Shown here: one piece after another, positions 45,252-54,571 of the stretch
Numbering within the stretch: the first letter of the stretch is position 1
Layout: each line of letters starts with the position of its first letter
NCBI GenBank assembly: GCA_963792445.1
Contig: CAWBWO010000002.1
Location: 124,001-188,000, forward strand
Length of the DNA: 64,000 nucleotides
Source of the DNA: Rummeliibacillus sp963792445
GTDB taxonomy: Bacteria > Bacillota > Bacilli > Bacillales_A > Planococcaceae
Reading direction: 5' to 3'
Notes under the pieces: generated by a model
Seen by the model: only the letters and a program-made list of their open reading frames with translations
Databases searched by the model: none
Told to the model about the DNA's origin: nothing
Made by a program: the position numbers and the translations under genes

Positions 45252-47333
45252 ATGTCGGATTATTTAGTTATAGTAGAATCGCCCGCAAAAGCAAAAACTA
45301 TTGAGCGCTACTTGGGAAAAAAATATAAAGTAAAGGCTTCAATTGGACACGTTCGTGATCTACCAAGAAGTCAGATGGGTATTGATACAGAAAACAATTA
45401 CGAACCAAGATATATTACAATTCGTGGTAAAGGTCCAGTATTACAAGATTTGAAAACAGCAGCTAAGAAAGCCAAAAAAATCTATCTCGCAGCCGATCCA
45501 GACCGCGAAGGAGAGGCAATTGCTTGGCACTTAGCTACTGCCTTAAATATCGATACGAAATCTGATTGCAGAGTAGTATTCAATGAAATCACAAAAGATG
45601 CAATAAAAGAATCATTTAAGCATCCTCGTCCAATTGATATGGATTTAGTAGATGCACAACAAGCAAGAAGAATTTTAGACCGTCTTGTTGGATACAATAT
45701 AAGTCCTTTACTATGGAAGAAAGTCAAAAAAGGCTTATCAGCTGGGCGTGTACAATCAGTTGCTTTGCGCCTTATAATTGACCGTGAAAATGAAATTAAA
45801 AACTTCCAACCAGAAGAATATTGGACAATCGATGGTAATTTCCTAAAAGGTAAGCAATCGTTTGATGCAGTATTCTATGGTAATACAAGTGAAAAAATTA
45901 AATTATCAAATGAACAAGAAGTTAAACAAATTCTAAGCCAACTAAAAGGTGAGGATTTTGAAGTTGCAAAAGTTGTGAAAAGAGAACGTAAACGAAATGC
46001 ATCTCCAGCATTTACTACTTCTTCATTACAACAAGAAGCTGCTCGTAAGTTAAATTTCCGAGCACGTAAAACAATGATGTTAGCTCAACAACTTTATGAA
46101 GGTATTGATATTGGAAAAGAAGGTACCGTCGGTTTAATCACGTATATGCGTACTGACTCAACACGAATTTCTGAAACAGCTAAAAAAGAATCTCATGAAT
46201 ATATTGAGCAAAATTATGGTAAAGAATACACAACACTTATTACCCAACAAGCTAAAAAATCAGAAAATGCACAAGATGCGCATGAAGCAATTCGACCAAC
46301 AAGTACACTACGTCATCCGGATCAATTAAAGGCAGTTTTATCTCGTGATCAATTGCGTTTATATCGTCTAATTTGGGACCGTTTTGTAGCAAGCCAAATG
46401 GCACCAGCTATTTTAGATACAGTAACAGCAGATCTTCAAAATGGTGAAATCATTTTCAGAGCTTCAGGGTCAAATGTAAAATTCCCTGGATTTATGAAAC
46501 TATATATTGAAGGCTCAGACGATCAAAAAGAAGAAAATAATAAAGATAAACTTCTACCTCCTATGGAAAAAGGAGATATAGTAAAAAGTTTAGAAATTGA
46601 ACCGAAGCAACATTTCACTCAACCACCACCACGTTTTTCAGAAGCGCGTCTTGTAAAAACATTAGAAGAATTGGGAATTGGGCGACCATCTACCTATGCA
46701 CCAACATTAGATACAATTCAAAAACGTGGCTACGTATCTCTAGAAACAAAACGTTTTGTACCAACTGAACTTGGGGAAATCGTTCATGCATTAGTACTTG
46801 AATTCTTCCCAGGTATTATTAATATCGAATTTACAGCACAAATGGAAAAAGACTTAGATAGTATTGAAGATGGAAACGTCAAATGGATGAAAATTATCGA
46901 TGACTTCTATCAAAAATTTGAAAAAGACGTAAAACACGCAGAAATTGCAATGGAAAAAGTAGAGATTAAGGATGAACCAGCAGGTGAAGATTGTGAAGTC
47001 TGTGGATCACCTATGGTCTTTAAACTAGGACGTTATGGAAAATTCATGGCATGCAGTAATTTCCCAGAATGTCGAAATACAAAAGCTATTGTGAAAGAAA
47101 TCGGCGTTAAATGTCCAAAATGTAAAGAGGGCGAAATTGTAGAAAGAAAAAGTAAGACAAAACGAATTTTCTATGGATGTAACCGCTATCCAGATTGTGA
47201 TTTTATATCATGGGATAAGCCAATCAATCGTCCTTGTCCAAAATGTAACGAACTTCTAGTAGAAAAGAAAATCAAAAAAGGTATTCAAGTCCAATGCACA
47301 AGCTGTGACTATAAAGAAGAACCTACACAATGA
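45252..47333 (+). CDS. topA: DNA topoisomerase I
   Basis: 693 residues, type IA. The N-terminal Toprim domain has VESPAKAKTIERYLG and DPDREGEAIAWH. The active Tyr, about residue 299, is in ITYMRTDSTRIS. At the C-terminus are three zinc-ribbon units with paired CxxC motifs (CEVCG, CPKCKEG, CPKCNEL). It relaxes negative supercoils. AAGGGGG SD. Confidence 0.97.
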   Translation: MSDYLVIVESPAKAKTIERYLGKKYKVKASIGHVRDLPRSQMGIDTENNYEPRYITIRGKGPVLQDLKTAAKKAKKIYLAADPDREGEAIAWHLATALNIDTKSDCRVVFNEITKDAIKESFKHPRPIDMDLVDAQQARRILDRLVGYNISPLLWKKVKKGLSAGRVQSVALRLIIDRENEIKNFQPEEYWTIDGNFLKGKQSFDAVFYGNTSEKIKLSNEQEVKQILSQLKGEDFEVAKVVKRERKRNASPAFTTSSLQQEAARKLNFRARKTMMLAQQLYEGIDIGKEGTVGLITYMRTDSTRISETAKKESHEYIEQNYGKEYTTLITQQAKKSENAQDAHEAIRPTSTLRHPDQLKAVLSRDQLRLYRLIWDRFVASQMAPAILDTVTADLQNGEIIFRASGSNVKFPGFMKLYIEGSDDQKEENNKDKLLPPMEKGDIVKSLEIEPKQHFTQPPPRFSEARLVKTLEELGIGRPSTYAPTLDTIQKRGYVSLETKRFVPTELGEIVHALVLEFFPGIINIEFTAQMEKDLDSIEDGNVKWMKIIDDFYQKFEKDVKHAEIAMEKVEIKDEPAGEDCEVCGSPMVFKLGRYGKFMACSNFPECRNTKAIVKEIGVKCPKCKEGEIVERKSKTKRIFYGCNRYPDCDFISWDKPINRPCPKCNELLVEKKIKKGIQVQCTSCDYKEEPTQ

Positions 47334-47362
47334 TGTATTTTTAGAAAGCAGGTAAGCAATTA

Positions 47363-48676
47363 ATGACACCAATTGTAAATGTAATAGGAGCAGGTTTAGC
47401 TGGTAGTGAAGCGGCTTGGCAGATTGCTAAAAGAGGAGTAAAAGTGCGGCTTTTCGAAATGAGACCAGTAAAACAAACACCAGCACACCATACAGATAAA
47501 TTCGCGGAACTTGTTTGTAGCAACTCATTACGCGCAAATAATTTAACAAATGCTGTCGGCGTTATTAAAGAAGAAATGCGCCAAATGGAATCAATCATAA
47601 TAGAAGCAGCAGATCAATGTTCTGTACCAGCTGGTGGCGCTCTTGCAGTTGACCGCCATGAGTTTTCAGGTTATATCACTGAAAAAGTAAAAAATCATCC
47701 TCTTGTTGAAGTAATAAATGAAGAAGTGACAGATATACCTGAAGAAGGTATTACAGTAATTGCAACAGGTCCACTTACTTCAAAAGCTTTAGCCGATAAA
47801 ATTCAAAGTCTAACAGGAGAAGATTATTTATACTTCTACGATGCTGCCGCACCAATAATTGAAAAAGACAGTATTGATATGGATAAAGTATATTTAAAAT
47901 CCCGTTATGATAAAGGGGAAGCAGCTTATTTAAACTGTCCTATGACAGAAGATGAGTTTTACGCTTTTCAAAAAGCATTAGTTGATGCAGAAAAAGCGCC
48001 ATTAAAAGAATTTGAAAAAGAGAAATACTTTGAAGGGTGTATGCCTATTGAAGTGATGGCAGAACGAGGACCGAAAACAATGCTATTTGGACCTATGAAA
48101 CCAGTAGGCTTAGAGGATCCAAAAACAGGTAAACGACCATTCGCAGTTGTTCAACTTAGACAAGATGATGCAGCTGGCACACTTTACAATATCGTTGGCT
48201 TCCAAACACATTTAAAATGGGGAGCACAAAAAGAAGTATTTAGTATGATCCCTGGATTAGAAAATGTTGAAATTGTTCGCTATGGTGTCATGCACCGTAA
48301 TACTTTTATCAATTCACCAAAAGCATTGGCGCCAACCTATCAATTGAAAAGTCATCCAAATATTTTCTTTGCAGGCCAAATGACAGGTGTTGAAGGATAT
48401 GTTGAGTCAGCAGGTAGTGGATTAATTGCTGGTATTAATGCAGCGCACTTAGCATTACAACAAGATCTATGTATTTTCCCTGATGAAACGGCACTTGGAA
48501 GTATGGCGCGTTATATAACAGTAGCTGATCCAAAACACTTCCAACCAATGAATGTTAATTTTGGTTTATTCCCAAACTTAGGTGAAAGAATTAAATCAAA
48601 ACAAGAGCGTGGAGAAAAACATGCTGAACGTGCATTGAAAGCATTGAATGAGTTTAAAGAGTTTACAAATATTTAA
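47363..48676 (+). CDS. trmFO: Methylenetetrahydrofolate-tRNA (uracil54-C5)-methyltransferase
   Basis: 437 residues. FAD-binding GAGLAGSEAAWQIAKRG at the N-terminus, CSNSLRAN, and the C-terminal NFGLFPNL. It makes ribothymidine at U54 using folate rather than SAM, as in most Firmicutes. The sequence AGAAAGCAGGTAAGC before the ATG gives a modest SD. Confidence 0.96.
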   Translation: MTPIVNVIGAGLAGSEAAWQIAKRGVKVRLFEMRPVKQTPAHHTDKFAELVCSNSLRANNLTNAVGVIKEEMRQMESIIIEAADQCSVPAGGALAVDRHEFSGYITEKVKNHPLVEVINEEVTDIPEEGITVIATGPLTSKALADKIQSLTGEDYLYFYDAAAPIIEKDSIDMDKVYLKSRYDKGEAAYLNCPMTEDEFYAFQKALVDAEKAPLKEFEKEKYFEGCMPIEVMAERGPKTMLFGPMKPVGLEDPKTGKRPFAVVQLRQDDAAGTLYNIVGFQTHLKWGAQKEVFSMIPGLENVEIVRYGVMHRNTFINSPKALAPTYQLKSHPNIFFAGQMTGVEGYVESAGSGLIAGINAAHLALQQDLCIFPDETALGSMARYITVADPKHFQPMNVNFGLFPNLGERIKSKQERGEKHAERALKALNEFKEFTNI

Positions 48677-48685
48677 TATTTGCGA

Positions 48686-48725
48686 AAGTCCTTAAATGTT
48701 GTTATACTTTTAAGGGCTTTTTTTT
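48686..48725 (+). terminator. Intrinsic terminator after trmFO
   Basis: AAGTCCTTAAA at 48686-48696 pairs (one G-U) with TTTAAGGGCTT at 48709-48719, followed by a T run. The following 230 AT-rich bases to xerC show no convincing promoter. Confidence 0.85.
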
Positions 48726-48961
48726 ATGTTCTATATTGACTTTTTTATTACTTTAAGTTTTATTTATGGTTTAAAGTGTTTAGAAGCTTACATAATTAGG
48801 TATACTATCATGAAAATATAAAAAAAATAATTCTGTACACAAATATGTCATAAAACTACTGAAAATTGCCATATTCTAAGTTGTTAGAAAGCGTTCAAAC
48901 TTTATTTAATCGGTTGACAGTGAGAAAATAAAAAGAGAACGTGAGAAAATGAGGTGTTCTT

Positions 48962-49861
48962 ATGACCATACAATTTGTGCAAGCAATCGAACAGTTTATT
49001 TCTTATATTCAACTAGAAAAAAACTTCTCACCTTTAACAGTTCGAGATTATGAGTCAGATATAAACGAGTTTTATACATTCCTTCAAGTAGAGGGTGTAT
49101 CGGATTTAGATCAAGTCGAATACTTACATGCAAGGCTTTTTGTCACGAAATTGTATGAAGAAAAGAAAGCGCGAACAACAATATCTAGGAAAATTTCTTC
49201 GATTCGTTCTTTTTTTAAATTTTTAAATAAGGAATATGAAATTGATGACTCGGCATTTCAAGCGCTTTATCACCCTAAAAAGCAACTTAGGCTCCCTCAT
49301 TTTTTTTATGAGGAAGAACTTTCAAAACTATTTGAGGCAAATGAAGGAACAGATTCAAAGTCACTACGGAATATGGCCATTCTGGAACTCCTATATGCTA
49401 CGGGTATTCGTGTCAGCGAACTTACATCTATAGAACTAAAGGATATTGACTTTTCGTTGAATATCCTTAGAGTGATGGGGAAAGGTAGAAAAGAGCGATA
49501 TGTACCATTTGGGCATTTTGCAGCAGAAGCAATGCAACGCTATCTTGCTGAGTCTCGTCCGAAGTTAGTGAAAGATAAGAAACATAATAGCTTTTTTGTT
49601 AATATGCGCGGGTTTGCCCTTACTTCTAGAGGTGTTCGCTATATTCTAAATGAAATGATGAAACAAACGGAACTACATACGACAATCCATCCACATATGT
49701 TACGTCATACATTTGCGACACATCTTTTGAACAATGGAGCAGATTTGAGAACAGTTCAAGAATTATTAGGTCATTCTAGCCTGTCTTCAACACAAATCTA
49801 TACACATGTAACAAAAGAACATCTACGAAACACGTATATGAATGCTCATCCTAGGGCTTGA
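48962..49861 (+). CDS. xerC: Tyrosine recombinase XerC (CodV)
   Basis: 299 residues. The SAM-like N-terminal core-binding domain is followed by a catalytic domain with Arg in TGIRVSELTSI (about 150), Lys in GKGRKERYVP, HMLRHTFATH (about 243), LGHSSLSSTQIYTH and the nucleophile Tyr near residue 280. With XerD it resolves chromosome dimers at dif. It precedes hslV-hslU-codY as in B. subtilis codV-codW-clpY-codY. Confidence 0.94.
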   Translation: MTIQFVQAIEQFISYIQLEKNFSPLTVRDYESDINEFYTFLQVEGVSDLDQVEYLHARLFVTKLYEEKKARTTISRKISSIRSFFKFLNKEYEIDDSAFQALYHPKKQLRLPHFFYEEELSKLFEANEGTDSKSLRNMAILELLYATGIRVSELTSIELKDIDFSLNILRVMGKGRKERYVPFGHFAAEAMQRYLAESRPKLVKDKKHNSFFVNMRGFALTSRGVRYILNEMMKQTELHTTIHPHMLRHTFATHLLNNGADLRTVQELLGHSSLSSTQIYTHVTKEHLRNTYMNAHPRA

Positions 49862-49879
49862 TATTTTGAGGAGGTTTTA

Positions 49880-50428
49880 ATGATGGATTTGCATGCAACA
49901 ACTATATTTGCTATTCAGCATAATGGTCAAAGTGCTATGGCCGGTGATGGTCAGGTTACTTTAGGAAATTCTGTAGTTATGAAACATACTGCAAAAAAAG
50001 TACGTCGTTTGTATAATGGAAAAGTTCTTGCAGGATTTGCCGGATCTGTAGCAGATGCTTTTACATTGTTTGAAATGTTCGAGAGTCGATTGATGGAATA
50101 CAATGGTAATTTACAACGCGCTGCAGTAGAAGTTGCAAAACAATGGCGTGGTGATAAAATGCTACAAAAGTTAGAAGCACTTTTACTTGTTATGAATAGC
50201 GAAACATTGTTACTGATTTCTGGATCAGGCGAAGTAATTGAACCTGACGATGGTATTTTAGCCATAGGTTCAGGAGGAAATTACGCATTATCAGCAGGAA
50301 GAGCATTAAAACAATATTCTGGAGACCAGTTGTCTGCAAAAGAAATCGCCAAGGCATCGTTAGAAATTGCAGCAGATATTTGTGTATTTACAAACCATAA
50401 TATTATCGTGGAGGATCTAAGCGAATGA
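49880..50428 (+). CDS. hslV: HslV (ClpQ) protease subunit of the ClpYQ complex
   Basis: 182 residues (ATG 49880 or 49883). Proteasome-beta fold with HATTIFAIQHNGQSAMAGDGQVT, KVLAGFAGSVADAFTLF and AIGSGGNYALSAGRAL. The N-terminus MDLHATT has no Ser at position 2, unlike B. subtilis MSSFHATT. The Thr pair aligns with the E. coli active Thr. It overlaps hslU by 4 bases. Confidence 0.95.
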   Translation: MMDLHATTIFAIQHNGQSAMAGDGQVTLGNSVVMKHTAKKVRRLYNGKVLAGFAGSVADAFTLFEMFESRLMEYNGNLQRAAVEVAKQWRGDKMLQKLEALLLVMNSETLLLISGSGEVIEPDDGILAIGSGGNYALSAGRALKQYSGDQLSAKEIAKASLEIAADICVFTNHNIIVEDLSE

Positions 50429-51816
50429 CTCAACAAAAGACCCCTAGAGAAATGATGAACTATTTGAATCGATATATTGTAGGTCAAACCAATGCTAAAC
50501 GAGCTGTTGCTGTAGCACTTCGAAATCGCTATCGAAGACAACTACTTTCGGATGAATTGAAAAATGAAGTTATACCAAAAAACATCTTAATGATTGGTCC
50601 AACAGGTGTAGGTAAAACTGAAATTGCTAGACGAATCTCTCGTCTTGTGAAAGCACCTTTTTTAAAAGTGGAAGCTACGAAATTTACAGAAGTAGGTTAT
50701 GTAGGTAGAGATGTAGAATCAATGGTACGTGATTTAGTAGAGATTTCTATTCGACTTGTAAAAGAAGAGAAACAAGAAGAAGTTAAAGAACAAGCTGAAC
50801 GTATGGCAAATGAACAGCTTGTAAAACTTTTAGTACCAAGTATGAAAAAGAAGCAAACAACACAAAATCCTTTTGAGGCACTTTTTGGACAAAAACCGGA
50901 TACACCAGATGAAAACACAGAAGAAGATGAGCAAGTTAAATTAAAACGTTCAAAAATTACTGAAAATTTACGTGATGGTAAATTGGAAAACGAAATGGTA
51001 ACGATTGAAATAACGGAACAGCAAAACAATATGATGGGGATGTTCCCAGGTATTGGAATGGATATGGGTGGAACCAATATGGGGGATATGCTTTCAAGCT
51101 TTATGCCGCCCAAAAAGAAAAAACGCCGTCTCCAAGTAAGTGAAGCTAGACGACTTTTGATCGTAGAAGAAGCTAACAAACTGATTGATAATGATGAAGT
51201 TTCTGAAGAAGCTATTCAAAGAGCAGAAGAAACTGGAATTATTTTTATTGACGAAATCGATAAGATTGCAACCAGAAGTAGCAATGGCAATGCCAACGTT
51301 TCACGAGAAGGTGTTCAACGTGATATTTTGCCTATAGTCGAAGGGTCAACAGTAAATACTAAATATGGTCCTGTAAAAACTGATTTTATGTTATTTATTG
51401 CTGCTGGAGCTTTCCATATGTCTAAGCCGTCTGATTTAATTCCTGAATTACAGGGAAGATTTCCAATTCGTGTGGAATTAGAAAAGCTTACAAAGGAAGA
51501 TTTTGTTCGCATTTTAAGAGAGCCTGATCATTCACTTATTTTGCAATATAAAGCCCTTCTTGAAACGGAAGGTGTTGAAATCGACTTCACAGATGCTGCA
51601 ATCGAACGTATTGCTGAAATTGCGACAAATGTGAACCAAGAAACCGACAACATCGGTGCGCGCCGTTTGCATACAATTTTAGAACGGTTATTAGAAGAAC
51701 TTTCTTTTGAAGCATCTGACATTGCGCCAGCTCGAATAGAAATCACCGAAAAGTACGTAGATGAGAAACTTAACGAAATTGTAAAGAATAAAGATTTGTC
51801 ACAATTTATTTTATAG
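50425..51816 (+). CDS. hslU: HslU (ClpY) AAA+ unfoldase
   Basis: 463 residues. Walker A GPTGVGKTEIARR (about 57-69), pore motif GYVGRD, the inserted I-domain (about 110-235), Walker B IIFIDEIDKIA and a C-terminal tail ending LSQFIL that docks in HslV. It unfolds substrates for HslV. Translationally coupled to hslV. Confidence 0.96.
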   Translation: MTQQKTPREMMNYLNRYIVGQTNAKRAVAVALRNRYRRQLLSDELKNEVIPKNILMIGPTGVGKTEIARRISRLVKAPFLKVEATKFTEVGYVGRDVESMVRDLVEISIRLVKEEKQEEVKEQAERMANEQLVKLLVPSMKKKQTTQNPFEALFGQKPDTPDENTEEDEQVKLKRSKITENLRDGKLENEMVTIEITEQQNNMMGMFPGIGMDMGGTNMGDMLSSFMPPKKKKRRLQVSEARRLLIVEEANKLIDNDEVSEEAIQRAEETGIIFIDEIDKIATRSSNGNANVSREGVQRDILPIVEGSTVNTKYGPVKTDFMLFIAAGAFHMSKPSDLIPELQGRFPIRVELEKLTKEDFVRILREPDHSLILQYKALLETEGVEIDFTDAAIERIAEIATNVNQETDNIGARRLHTILERLLEELSFEASDIAPARIEITEKYVDEKLNEIVKNKDLSQFIL

Positions 51817-51900
51817 TTTATAATACAAGATATTGCACAAAATTTAAAACCTTTTGAATATTGCATAAATTTAGGAAAACTTACAGGAGGCTATTTAGTA

Positions 51901-52680
51901 ATGAATTTATTAGCAAAAACAAGAAAAATTAATTCGATGCTCCAAGCGTCAGCGGGAAAGCCAGTTAACTTTAAAGAAATGGCTGAAACACTCGGTGAAG
52001 TAATCGAAAGTAATGCATATATCGTTAGTCGCAAAGGAAAATTATTAGGAATCGCAGCAAATCAACAAATTGAAAATGAACGTTTGCAAAAAATGATTGA
52101 AGAACGTAAATTCCCCGAAGATTATACTCAACATTTATACGACTTCAGTGAAACTGCCTCTAACTTGGATGTTTACGATCAACATAGTGCTTTCCCAGTT
52201 GAAACACAAGAAATTTTTCAATCTGGTTTAACAACGATTGTTCCAATCATTGGCGGTGGGGAACGTTTAGGAACATTAGTACTTGCACGTTTAGATAGCA
52301 AATTTGAAGACGATGATTTAATCTTAGCTGAATACGGTGCTACTGTTGTAGGTATGGAAATTCTTCGCGAAAAATCAGAAGAAATTGAAGAAGAAGCACG
52401 TAGCAAAGCGGTTGTTCAAATGGCTATTAATTCATTATCATATAGTGAACTTGAAGCGATTGAACATATCTTTGAAGAATTAAATGGTACTGAAGGTTTA
52501 CTTGTAGCTTCTAAAATAGCAGACCGTGTTGGTATTACTCGTTCTGTAATCGTTAATGCTTTACGTAAATTAGAATCTGCCGGAGTTATTGAATCACGCT
52601 CTTTAGGTATGAAGGGTACTTATATTAAAGTTTTAAATAGTAAGTTCTTAAATGCTTTAGCTGAAATTAGAATGCGCTAA
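51901..52680 (+). CDS. codY: GTP- and BCAA-sensing global repressor CodY
   Basis: 259 residues. The N-terminal GAF domain (about 1-155) binds branched-chain amino acids. The C-terminal winged helix contains ASKIADRVGITRSVIVNALRKLESAGVIESRSLG. CodY represses nutrient-acquisition and, in B. subtilis, motility genes when nutrients are rich. GGAGG SD. The 84-base gap from hslU holds a repeated ATATTGCA (near 51828 and 51860) but no clear terminator. Confidence 0.97.
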   Translation: MNLLAKTRKINSMLQASAGKPVNFKEMAETLGEVIESNAYIVSRKGKLLGIAANQQIENERLQKMIEERKFPEDYTQHLYDFSETASNLDVYDQHSAFPVETQEIFQSGLTTIVPIIGGGERLGTLVLARLDSKFEDDDLILAEYGATVVGMEILREKSEEIEEEARSKAVVQMAINSLSYSELEAIEHIFEELNGTEGLLVASKIADRVGITRSVIVNALRKLESAGVIESRSLGMKGTYIKVLNSKFLNALAEIRMR

Positions 52681-52704
52681 TTTAATAAACTATGAACTAC
52701 CACG

Positions 52705-52744
52705 AACTACTTTTTCTGATTTTTTCAGGAAGGGTAGTTTTTTT
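52705..52744 (+). terminator. Intrinsic terminator of codY
   Basis: AACTAC at 52705-52710 pairs with GTAGTT at 52734-52739, with an inner CTGA/TCAG stem, then T residues. Confidence 0.8.
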
Positions 52745-53184
52745 ATTTTACTTATGAAGAAATTTATATAAAGCTCTATCCATAAATATTACATTTGTGG
52801 CAATGCTAAAACTTTATTTTCGTAAACATATCGCATATAACAATATTAATGTATTTAATGCGCAATATTTATTAGAAAATTCACTTTCTTTACAAATTCA
52901 CTTGGTAGAAAAATGATATTTTTACAAAGAATTAATAAAATGAGAAATATGAAGAATTTTAGGTATAAAGTAGTGTATATATTTTTAAGTAAAATATTAA
53001 TTTTTAGCAAATAAAATAGACAAAAACCTTATGAATTCTATATTTAAAAAGATTTATACTATAAAAATAGTAGAAAATGAAATTGGTATCAAAGTATTGT
53101 TTTTGTTCTATGAAATATAATTCAACTCCTTATTTTATCTAAAAAAATAGTATGTTTATCCTATTAAAAATATGATGTTATAGA
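52745..53184 (+). other. AT-rich non-coding region upstream of the fla/che operon
   Basis: About 440 bases, very AT-rich, between the codY terminator and the flgB promoter, without an ORF of note. No convincing sigma-D promoter, T-box or riboswitch was seen. It may hold regulator sites or curved DNA controlling motility. Confidence 0.5.
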
Positions 53185-53213
53185 TAGACACTTTGTAACA
53201 TCTTTATTACAAT
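53185..53213 (+). promoter_or_regulatory. Sigma-A-type promoter of the fla/che operon
   Basis: TAGACA at 53185-53190 and TACAAT at 53208-53213, spacing 17. Each box has one mismatch to consensus. It lies 59 bases before the flgB ATG. Confidence 0.55.
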
Positions 53214-53271
53214 TATAACATGATGAAATATAAGAGAATTTGGCAAAATTAGTCGATTTGAGGTGAAAGAT

Positions 53272-53664
53272 ATGAGCTTTTTTGGAGGAACAATAAGCAA
53301 TATTGAAAATGGATTGACTTACTCAAGTATAAAGCAAAAAACAATAGCACAAAATATCGCGAATGTAGATACACCTAACTATAAAGCTAAGGATGTTAGC
53401 TTTAGTAAAATGTTGTCAGATGCTCAAAACTCATACATAAAAGCAAACCGCACGAATGAAAAGCATATAGATTTTAATACAAGCACTAAAGCACCTGGTG
53501 TATTTAGTTATTCAAATGATCGCTATCGGGAAAATGGAAACGGTGTGGATATGGATAAAGAGCAAGCTAGCTTAGCAGAAAATACAATATATTACAATGC
53601 GCTAGTTGATCGTATAAATGGAAAATTGAATTCATTATTAACCGTTGCCAAAGGAGGCAATTAA
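53272..53664 (+). CDS. flgB: Flagellar proximal rod protein FlgB
   Basis: 130 residues from ATG 53272. The GTG at 53263 is part of the GAGGTG SD. Rod signature KTIAQNIANVDTPNYKAKDVSF. It is the first gene of the fla/che operon and 2 bases from flgC. It is a structural subunit of the basal-body rod. Confidence 0.95.
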   Translation: MSFFGGTISNIENGLTYSSIKQKTIAQNIANVDTPNYKAKDVSFSKMLSDAQNSYIKANRTNEKHIDFNTSTKAPGVFSYSNDRYRENGNGVDMDKEQASLAENTIYYNALVDRINGKLNSLLTVAKGGN

Positions 53665-53666
53665 CT

Positions 53667-54128
53667 ATGTCGATTTTCCATAGTATGGATACTACTGGTT
53701 CTGCTTTGACAGCACAACGCCTTCGCATGGACATTATTTCATCTAACATGGCAAATGTAGATACAACACGAGCTAAAAAAGTAAACGGAAAATGGATTCC
53801 GTATACAAGAAAAACTGTCACGCTAGTTCCAAAAGAAAATTCTTTTTCAAATTATTTAAATGTTGCAATGGATGGTGCCGGAAAAGCATCTGTTGGAAAT
53901 GGTGTGAAAGTTACAAGCATAAATGAGGATACAAAAACACCATATAAACTGATTTATGATCCAACCAATCCAGATGCAAATAAAGATGGATATGTCCAGA
54001 CTTCAAATGTAGATCCTTTAAAAGAAATGGTGGATTTAATATCGGCAACAAGATCTTATGAGGCAAATGTAACAGTATTTAATGCCAATAAATCAATGCT
54101 TTCTAAAGCCCTTGAAATTGGTAAGTAA
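53667..54128 (+). CDS. flgC: Flagellar proximal rod protein FlgC
   Basis: 153 residues. It starts SIFHSMDTTGSALTAQRLRMD and has ISSNMANVDTTRAKKV and the C-terminal DLISATRSYEANVTVFNANK, all rod-family motifs. AAGGAGG SD within flgB. Confidence 0.96.
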   Translation: MSIFHSMDTTGSALTAQRLRMDIISSNMANVDTTRAKKVNGKWIPYTRKTVTLVPKENSFSNYLNVAMDGAGKASVGNGVKVTSINEDTKTPYKLIYDPTNPDANKDGYVQTSNVDPLKEMVDLISATRSYEANVTVFNANKSMLSKALEIGK

Positions 54129-54155
54129 TTTTCTATATGAAAGGAAAAAGTTAAA

Positions 54156-54461
54156 TTGGCAATCTCACAAGTTTCAATTACACAGCCTGTTCAGCCTTCA
54201 ATGACTCAAACAGTGGCTCAGACAATTCCTACAAAAGACAATGCAAGCTTTGGAACAATTTTAAAAAACGCAATTTCAGTAGTAAATGATAATCAGATAG
54301 CTTCTGATAATATGACAAATAAATTAGTGAATGGAGATAATGTTGAACTTCATGACGTAATGATTACTGCTCAAAAAGCGAATATTACTTTAAATACAGC
54401 TTTATCTGTTCGTAATAAAGTAGTAGAAGCTTATCAAGAAATTATGCGAATGACAGTTTAA
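54156..54461 (+). CDS. fliE: Flagellar hook-basal body protein FliE
   Basis: 101 residues from TTG 54156 (AAAGGAAAAAG SD). The C-terminal signature DVMITAQKANITLNTALSVRNKVVEAYQEIMRM is clear (here cited in parts: DVMITAQKAN and VEAYQEIMRM). It links the MS ring to the rod. It is followed by a 110-base gap that contains a strong hairpin. Confidence 0.95.
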   Translation: MAISQVSITQPVQPSMTQTVAQTIPTKDNASFGTILKNAISVVNDNQIASDNMTNKLVNGDNVELHDVMITAQKANITLNTALSVRNKVVEAYQEIMRMTV

Positions 54462-54503
54462 TAGAATCTGTTACGTGCAAGATTATCTCGTTTTAAACAA
54501 GTA

Positions 54504-54539
54504 GTAAGACTCCACTTCTTATAGTGGAGTTTCACTTAC
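54504..54539 (+). other. Two-part stem-loop between fliE and fliF
   Basis: ACTCCACT at 54509-54516 pairs with AGTGGAGT at 54523-54530, and an outer stem GTAAG/CTTAC (54504-54508 with 54535-54539) encloses it. Only three T follow, so it is at most a leaky terminator. It lies 21 bases before the fliF SD. Confidence 0.6.
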
Positions 54540-54571
54540 GAGATACATTCACTATTTATCGGAGGCTTAAA

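Noticed and set aside
48914..48942. xerC promoter from the TTGACA at 48914
   Set aside because: No acceptable -10 box lies 16-18 bases downstream.
50697..51179. 160-codon open frame antisense to hslU
   Set aside because: Shadow frame opposite the I-domain of hslU, with no family features.
51818..51900. CodY autoregulatory site upstream of codY
   Set aside because: AT-rich sequence with partial matches only; nothing close enough to AATTTTCWGAAAATT.
52745..53184. Sigma-D promoter or riboswitch before flgB
   Set aside because: No TAAA-N15-GCCGATAT-like sequence and no recognisable conserved RNA core was found by eye.
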